A stretch of 64,000 nucleotides of DNA from Streptomyces sp. HPF1205 (GTDB taxonomy: Bacteria > Actinomycetota > Actinomycetes > Streptomycetales > Streptomycetaceae), in NCBI RefSeq assembly GCF_020400825.1, contig NZ_JAINVH010000028.1, forward strand, positions 1 to 64,000, read 5' to 3'. Positions 59,797 through 64,000 of this stretch are shown here, piece by piece. Position 1 is the first letter of the stretch; every line of letters begins with the position of its first letter. The notes under the pieces are model-generated. The model ran no database searches and had not been told where the DNA came from. It saw only the letters and a program-made list of their open reading frames with translations. A program made the position numbers and the translations under genes.

Positions 59797-60056
59797 GTGA
59801 ACCCGCCCGCGCGCGGCACCTCGGTCCGGCGCCGCGCGTCCTCGGTCGCGGTCCGGCTGAGCTCCCCGATCAGGTCCTTGATGTCGTCGACCTCGGCGCC
59901 GTCCGCCAGTTCCCGGAAGATGCGGTCCGCCAGTTCCTGCTGCCGCGGGGACCGGTTGGCCATCATCTCGTCGGCGACCCTCTCGCTCGCCGCCTCGATG
60001 TCGTCGGCGTCGCCCGGCCCGTGGGCCGCCCCGTACTGCGATCCGTGGAAGCTCAT
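59793..60056 (-). CDS. Small acidic helical protein in the WXG-like cassette
   Basis: An 87-aa protein with a long amphipathic helix containing ERVADEMMANRSPRQQELADR and DIKDLIGELSR. No family is recognised. Its position between the WXG-like protein and the scramblase-like protein, with a GTGA overlap to the latter, suggests an accessory or chaperone-like partner; inference. Confidence 0.6.
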   Translation of the reverse strand: MSFHGSQYGAAHGPGDADDIEAASERVADEMMANRSPRQQELADRIFRELADGAEVDDIKDLIGELSRTATEDARRRTEVPRAGGFT

Positions 60057-60069
60057 GTCATCTCTTTCC

Positions 60070-60170
60070 CGTTCCGGTCCTGCCGTGCCGCTGTGCTGCC
60101 GTGCCGATGTGCGGTGTCGCCGTGCCGCCGTGCCGCCTGCTGCCGTCGTGCCTTTTCGCGCGGTACCGGC
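60070..60170. repeat. GCCGTGCC-type degenerate repeats between cassette genes
   Basis: Eight or so imperfect copies of GCCGTGCC(G) fill the 118-bp gap between the small protein and the WXG-like protein genes. Confidence 0.6.
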
Positions 60171-60174
60171 GACG

Positions 60175-61407
60175 TCACTGGGCCGGCGGGAGCATGGCGA
60201 GGCGCGCGGCGCCCACGCTCGGCGTCCAGCCGCCCTTCTTTTCGAACGAGAAGCCGTTCTGCTCCACGTCGTTGACGAGACTTCCCAGACTCGGCAGTTC
60301 CATCGGCGCGTTGAAGAACGCCTTGACCGCTTCGACGTCCTTTTTCATCGTCTCCACGGCCTTCTTGACGGCGTTGATCGTCTTGTCGATGTACATGATG
60401 ATTGTGATGATCTTCTTCACAATCTTGTAGATTTTGTAGAGCTTGTAGGCGGTGAAGATTCCCGCGCCGATGTCCGCGAGCGGGTCCTCGGGCCCGAGTC
60501 CCACCGCCTCGATCCCGGCGTCGCCGGCCGCCATCTCGGCGCCCTGCTTGGCCAGTTCCTCCAGCTCGTTGTTGATGAGGTCGTTGAGTTCCTTGAGGAC
60601 GACGTAGACGAGCGGGACGATCACGTCGTACCCGTCCTTGAACGCCTTGGCGGCCACCGCGGCCGCGTCGCCTATGCCGCCGACCCCCATGCTCCAGCGG
60701 AACATGTACGAGTCGAAGGCCGTCGCGCCCTCGCCGGTCCACTCGTCGGCCAGCGACCAGGAGCCCTTGCGGATGGTGCCGGCCACCGTGTAGGTGCCGT
60801 CGCTCAGCTCCGCGTAGGCGTCGTGCAGGTACTTCAGCCGGCCGTACTGGCCGAATATCGGGTCGATGAGGATCGCGATCAGGCTCTTGCCGGTGAGCCA
60901 CTTGAAGATCTTCTCGGCCGCCGCCAGCTCCCCGCCGCTGGTCAGCTTCCTGCGCATCAGCTTCAGCTGGAGCTTGATGTTGTTGGCCGTGTCCTCCTCG
61001 GCGCTGGTCGGCGTCTTCAGGTCGACGGGCTCGTCCTTGAAGTCGCCCATGCGCGGCATGCCGGGAGTGGCGCCGATGTCGGGGAAGTGGGACAGCGGCT
61101 TGCCGTACACGCTCTGCAGGTTGACCTGGTTGGCGTGCTCGGTGTGGGCGTAGTCGCTCGCGGTCTCCTTCACCTTGCTCGCGACCGTGTGCATGCCCGT
61201 CTCGCACTGCCCGAGCTTGCCGCCGAAGAATCCGGATATCTCCGGGACCAGCGGCCGCAGCAGTTCCAGTACCCCGTCGAGGCCGTCGCTCTGGTTGCAC
61301 TCGCTGGTGCTCCAGCTCTTCAGCTTCGTGAAGTGGCCGCCCTGTTCCCCGATCAGCGTCTCGTAGTCCGAGAAGTCCTTCTGTGGTGGCGTTTTCAGGT
61401 CTGACAC
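60175..61407 (-). CDS. WXG100/ESX-like protein with WTG motif
   Basis: A 410-aa, mostly helical protein. The N-terminal ~110 residues look like an ESX helical hairpin (FSDYETLIGEQGGHF to ETASDYAHTEHANQV), and a second hairpin around residue 215 carries the WXG-type turn LADEWTGEGATAFDSY. A hydrophobic helix and a Lys/Ile-rich segment (IYKIVKKIITIIMYIDKTI) follow. It is probably a type VII (ESX) related substrate or surface protein. GTG 61407 has GGGGGAA upstream. First gene of a three-gene cassette; no ESX ATPase or toxin-domain gene is in this window. Confidence 0.65.
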   Translation of the reverse strand: MSDLKTPPQKDFSDYETLIGEQGGHFTKLKSWSTSECNQSDGLDGVLELLRPLVPEISGFFGGKLGQCETGMHTVASKVKETASDYAHTEHANQVNLQSVYGKPLSHFPDIGATPGMPRMGDFKDEPVDLKTPTSAEEDTANNIKLQLKLMRRKLTSGGELAAAEKIFKWLTGKSLIAILIDPIFGQYGRLKYLHDAYAELSDGTYTVAGTIRKGSWSLADEWTGEGATAFDSYMFRWSMGVGGIGDAAAVAAKAFKDGYDVIVPLVYVVLKELNDLINNELEELAKQGAEMAAGDAGIEAVGLGPEDPLADIGAGIFTAYKLYKIYKIVKKIITIIMYIDKTINAVKKAVETMKKDVEAVKAFFNAPMELPSLGSLVNDVEQNGFSFEKKGGWTPSVGAARLAMLPPAQ

Positions 61408-61657
61408 ATTTCCCCCGTTACCGGTTCTTTGTGCATGTGTTCACTTGTCCTCGGCCGTCGGCGCGTTGTACGCGCGCCCGACCGGCCCTGTGCAGTGTAT
61501 TGACGCCCGCCGGGCCGGGTGAAGGAGGTGGCTCCATGTCGCGCGCCCGTTCCCACTCGCGTTCCGTAGGGGTGAACGGCTGCCCCACTGCGGTGTGTTG
61601 ACGGCGGAGGGCGCGGATCCCGAAGAGTAATCGCACAGAATATCGGGTGTTTGCCCG
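61408..61657. other. Divergent gap with hairpin over a start codon
   Basis: 250 bp without a gene. ATCGGG-TGTTTG-CCCGAT (61642-61659) is a perfect short inverted repeat that includes the first bases of ATG 61658. An AGAATAT hexamer (about 61637) could be a -10. Confidence 0.4.
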
Positions 61658-62428
61658 ATGAATACTCCGAACGGGGGAACGGCTGCCGGGGGCGGGGCTC
61701 TCCCGCCCGCTTCTCCCGACCATTGCCCTGTGAGTGCCGATCTGAGCATTTCGTGGGGGAAACGCGCCCTGTTGTGGGCGGCGCTCGTCGTCGTGGTGAC
61801 GGCGGCGGGTCTGTGGGCCGTCGGCGGGAGAGCCGCCGCCGCGCCCAGGGCGCCGTGCCCCGCCTTCCTCGGGCAGCCCGTCTGCCGCGACGAGCAGGCG
61901 GCGCCGGGGCCCTCCCAGGGCGACCCCGGATGGCCCTGGCGAGGACCCCGCCGCTGGTGGGAGTGCGGGCACTGGATCTGGATCTGGGACTGGGGCGACG
62001 ACTGGCCCTGGCGCCACCACAAGCCGAGACCGTGCCCGACCCCGACTCCCAGCCCCACTCCCACTCCCACTCCCACGCCGACCCCGACCCCGTCCCCGAC
62101 TCCTACCCCGTCCCCCTCCCCGACGCCCAGGCCCGCGCCGGCGCCACCGGTCGTACGGCACACGCCGCCGCCAAGCCCGGCGCCGGTACCGAAACCGCCA
62201 CCCCGACCCGCGCCCAAGCCGGCGCCCAAACCGACGCGGGCTCCCGCGCCCGCGCCGAAGCCGCGGCCCGCGCCTGTGCGATGGCCGGCCCGCGAACCGG
62301 CCGCCGTGGCACCGCCGAGGGCCCGGCACCAGCCCATGACCATCACGATGCTGCTGACCACCGTGCCCGCCCTCCTGGCCGTCGCGGTACTGCGCCCCGG
62401 TGGCGGGACCGGTCGCAGGAGCAGGTAG
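61658..62428 (+). CDS. Membrane protein with Trp-rich segment and Pro-Thr repeat stalk
   Basis: A 256-aa protein not matched to a named family. In order: a membrane helix (ALLWAALVVVVTAAGLWAV), a short Cys pair (APCPAFLGQPVC), a strikingly tryptophan-rich stretch near residue 100-120 (WWECGHWIWIWDWGDDWPW, eight Trp), a long Pro-Thr/Pro-Ala repeat stalk, and a second hydrophobic helix near the C-terminus with basic end (TVPALLAVAVLRPGG...RR), like a wall-spanning anchor. ATG 61658 lacks a ribosome site; GTG 61730, just before the first helix, is an alternative. Confidence 0.65.
   Translation: MNTPNGGTAAGGGALPPASPDHCPVSADLSISWGKRALLWAALVVVVTAAGLWAVGGRAAAAPRAPCPAFLGQPVCRDEQAAPGPSQGDPGWPWRGPRRWWECGHWIWIWDWGDDWPWRHHKPRPCPTPTPSPTPTPTPTPTPTPSPTPTPSPSPTPRPAPAPPVVRHTPPPSPAPVPKPPPRPAPKPAPKPTRAPAPAPKPRPAPVRWPAREPAAVAPPRARHQPMTITMLLTTVPALLAVAVLRPGGGTGRRSR
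62038..62113 (+). repeat. 6-bp CCCACT/CCGACC repeats encoding Pro-Thr
   Basis: Tandem CCNACN units coding for a Pro-Thr/Ser stalk in the preceding protein. Confidence 0.8.
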
Positions 62429-62470
62429 CGAACGACGACGTACCGAAGCGAAGCCGAGGGGGAGTTGCCG

Positions 62471-63226
62471 ATGTCGCAGTGGCTCGCGCTGCTGATCGCC
62501 ATGATCGCCGTGTGCGCGGTCGTCCTGACCGTCGTGGTGATCAGGCAGCGCAGGATCGGGGACGACGACGATCCGTCGCAGACACCGGATGTCATCGAGT
62601 ACATGACCATGATGATCGGGGTGATCTACGCGATCGTGCTGGGCCTGGCGATCGCCGGGGTGTGGGAGGCCAGGGGCTCGGCGCAGGACGCGGTGCGGGC
62701 CGAGGCCCAGGCGCTGCACGAGGTGAAGGCCAGGGTGCAGGTGTATCCGCCGGCGGTACGCGACAAGGTGCGTGCCGACGTGGACATTTACGCCCAGTAC
62801 GTGGCCGACCACGAGTGGCCGTACATGAAGAAGCACGGCGACCTGTCGGCCAGGGGCACCGCGCTGCTGGACCAGGTGCGCGCCGACGTCACCCGGTTCG
62901 ACCCCAAGTCGGACCTGGCGGCGCAGGCGTACCAGCCGGTGGTGGACCAGGTCGCCGCCGCCGACGAGGCGCGCACCGCCCGCGGGCAGAACGCGGGCTC
63001 GACGATGCCGGCGATGGTGTGGTTCGGACTGATCGTCGGTGCGCTGGTGACGGTCGGCCTGGTCTTCGTGCTGCAGATCCGGCGCTCGGCCCGGGAGTTG
63101 CTGCTGGCCGGGCTGTTCAGCGCCCTGATCGCCTTCCTGCTGTTCCTGATCTGGGACCTGGACGATCCCTTCGGCTCGGGCCTCGCGGTCTCCGCCGACA
63201 CCATCAGGAACGTGGTGCTCGGGTAG
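62471..63226 (+). CDS. DUF4239/bestrophin-like membrane protein
   Basis: A 251-aa membrane protein of the DUF4239 type. There are four helices: SQWLALLIAMIAVCAVVLTVVV, MTMMIGVIYAIVLGLAIAGV, AMVWFGLIVGALVTVGLVF and ELLLAGLFSALIAFLLFLI, with a long helical loop between the pairs carrying LHEVKARVQVYPPAVRDKVR. Related proteins are predicted channels; function unproven. ATG 62471 follows GGGGGAG. A terminator lies after the stop. Confidence 0.85.
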   Translation: MSQWLALLIAMIAVCAVVLTVVVIRQRRIGDDDDPSQTPDVIEYMTMMIGVIYAIVLGLAIAGVWEARGSAQDAVRAEAQALHEVKARVQVYPPAVRDKVRADVDIYAQYVADHEWPYMKKHGDLSARGTALLDQVRADVTRFDPKSDLAAQAYQPVVDQVAAADEARTARGQNAGSTMPAMVWFGLIVGALVTVGLVFVLQIRRSARELLLAGLFSALIAFLLFLIWDLDDPFGSGLAVSADTIRNVVLG

Positions 63227-63258
63227 CCGCCCGGTACGGCCGCGGCGCGCGCAGGACG

Positions 63259-63293
63259 AAAGGAGCGGTTCCCCCAGGTCGGGGGAACCGCTC
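63259..63293. terminator. Bidirectional terminator
   Basis: Perfect 15-bp stem AGGAGCGGTTCCCCC with loop AGGTC, between the convergent DUF4239 and encapsulin genes. Confidence 0.88.
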
Positions 63294-63337
63294 CTGTTCC
63301 GTGCCGCGGGCCCTTGCGGGGCCCGCGGCCGGTCCGC

Positions 63338-64000
63338 TCAGCGCCAGTTCGCCACGTTCACGTTCTCCAGCACGCCCAGCGCGTCCGGCACCAGCACCGC
63401 GACCGAGAAGTAGGTGCTGACCAGGTAGCTGATGACGGCCTTCTCGTCGATGCCCATGAAGCGGACGTTGAGCCCGGGCTCGTACTCGTCGGGCAGGCCG
63501 GTCTGGTTGAGGCCGATCACGCCCTGGTTGTCCTCGCCGGTACGCACGGCGATGACCGAGCTGGTCCGCGCCGCGGTGACCGGGATCTTGTTGCAGCTCA
63601 GGATCGGGATGCCGCGCCAGGCGGGAACGGTCGAGCCGGCCACCTCCACCGGGTCGGGGTAGATGCCGCGGCGGGTGCACTCGCGGCCGAATGCGGCGAT
63701 GGTCCTGGGGTGGGCGAACAGGAAGCGGGTGCCGCGGCGGCGGGTGATCAGCTCGTCGAAGTCGTCCGGCAGCGGCGGGCCGGCGTGCGGCTGGATCCGC
63801 TGGTCGTACTCGGCGTTGTGGAGCAGCCCGAACTCCGGGTTGTTGACCATCTCGTGCTCTTGCCGCTCGCGCAGCGCCTCGACGGTGAGCTTGAGTTGCT
63901 GCTCGGTCTGGTTCATCGGCTCGTTGTAGAGGTCGGCGACCCTGGTGTGCACGCGCAGCACGGTCTGGGCGACGCTCAGTTCGTACTCGCGCGGCTTGAC
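63338..64000 (-). CDS. Family 2 encapsulin shell protein, C-terminal part (5' end outside window)
   Basis: The frame is open to the window edge (visible from KPREYELSVAQTVLRVHTRV). About 220 C-terminal residues are visible and match family 2 encapsulin shell proteins, HK97-fold proteins forming nanocompartments: VADLYNEPMNQTEQQLKL, NPEFGLLHNAEYDQRIQP, LFAHPRTIAAFGRECTRRG and a C-terminal SYLVSTYFSVAVLVPDALG. The N-terminal arm, and any inserted cyclic-nucleotide-binding domain that separates family 2B (EshA-like) from 2A, are outside the window. I lean to 2B from memory of the EshA sequence; cargo gene not seen. Confidence 0.85.
   Translation of the reverse strand, partial: VKPREYELSVAQTVLRVHTRVADLYNEPMNQTEQQLKLTVEALRERQEHEMVNNPEFGLLHNAEYDQRIQPHAGPPLPDDFDELITRRRGTRFLFAHPRTIAAFGRECTRRGIYPDPVEVAGSTVPAWRGIPILSCNKIPVTAARTSSVIAVRTGEDNQGVIGLNQTGLPDEYEPGLNVRFMGIDEKAVISYLVSTYFSVAVLVPDALGVLENVNVANWR

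Overview
The window is a stretch of very GC-rich (roughly 73% by eye) actinobacterial chromosome. Dense GTG starts, ATGA/GTGA overlaps, conservon genes, a fasR-fabDHPF cluster with the usual Streptomyces order, DUF3145/DUF3052 proteins and a homodimeric-type aceE all point to Streptomyces or a close Streptomycetaceae relative. There is no integrase, transposase, phage gene or CRISPR array; most genes look like chromosomal core or genus-level accessory genes.

Layout. 1-1920: end of a secreted ricin-lectin protein and a LacI regulator. 2454-7742: a conservon operon (cvnA-B-C-D) ending in two P450s, the first of the ExxR-less CYP157 type and the second CYP154-like. 7804-10340: an NCS1 permease divergent from a Crp/Fnr regulator. 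10436-19157: a six-gene minus-strand operon, read in the order class III nucleotidyl cyclase-like, P-loop NTPase, SPFH-like/VWA protein, TerY-like VWA, PP2C phosphatase and membrane-anchored protein kinase. The last three form a TerY-P triad; the first two share a nearly identical GDVVGxDKN tag. 19552-23117: an iron-box-controlled elemental iron uptake pair, an EfeU-EfeO fusion and the Dyp peroxidase EfeB. 23248-31108: mixed metabolism and regulation (zinc-ribbon membrane protein, MarR/MDR pair, a GH3 beta-glucosidase whose 3' end has run into a gene remnant, SGNH lipoprotein, DUF3145, beta-hydroxyacid dehydrogenase). 31259-36268: type II fatty acid synthase genes fabF, acpP, fabH, fabD and their regulator fasR. 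36371-42306: small metabolic and regulatory genes (pirin, serine hydrolase, MerR/aldo-keto reductase, DUF4429, YjbR, alpha/beta hydrolase). 42307-46570: aceE, DUF3052, peroxiredoxin. 46654-55756: a tellurium-resistance/Ter region with two TerD, a TerC-like DUF475 protein, a TerA-like protein, a TerD with a Pro/Gln/Tyr-rich tail, and the Ter-associated biosynthetic genes (citrate-lyase-like, a fused PRTase_2-TRSP-PRTase_1 protein, HAD phosphatase). 55807-64000: nucleoside-kinase-like and O-methyltransferase genes, FmdB zinc ribbon, a coiled-coil protein, tRNA-Val(UAC), a three-gene WXG-like cassette, two membrane proteins, and the 3' part of a family 2 encapsulin shell gene.

Functional links. 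The window holds the two halves of the wider Ter stress network: a phospho-signalling triad embedded in a larger NTPase/cyclase operon, and a TerD/TerC membrane group with a predicted nucleoside-like small-molecule pathway. The first operon is the best candidate for an incompletely described system. Regulatory signals are plentiful: an iron box, a MarR operator, a MerR-type long-spacer promoter, a Streptomyces Crp-type site by aceE, a perfect 16-bp palindrome by the Crp/Fnr gene, and at least nine genes whose -10 box sits 6-9 nt before the start codon, implying leaderless mRNAs. Short GC-rich tandem repeats occur in or beside many genes, and one of them may have fused two genes of the Ter pathway.
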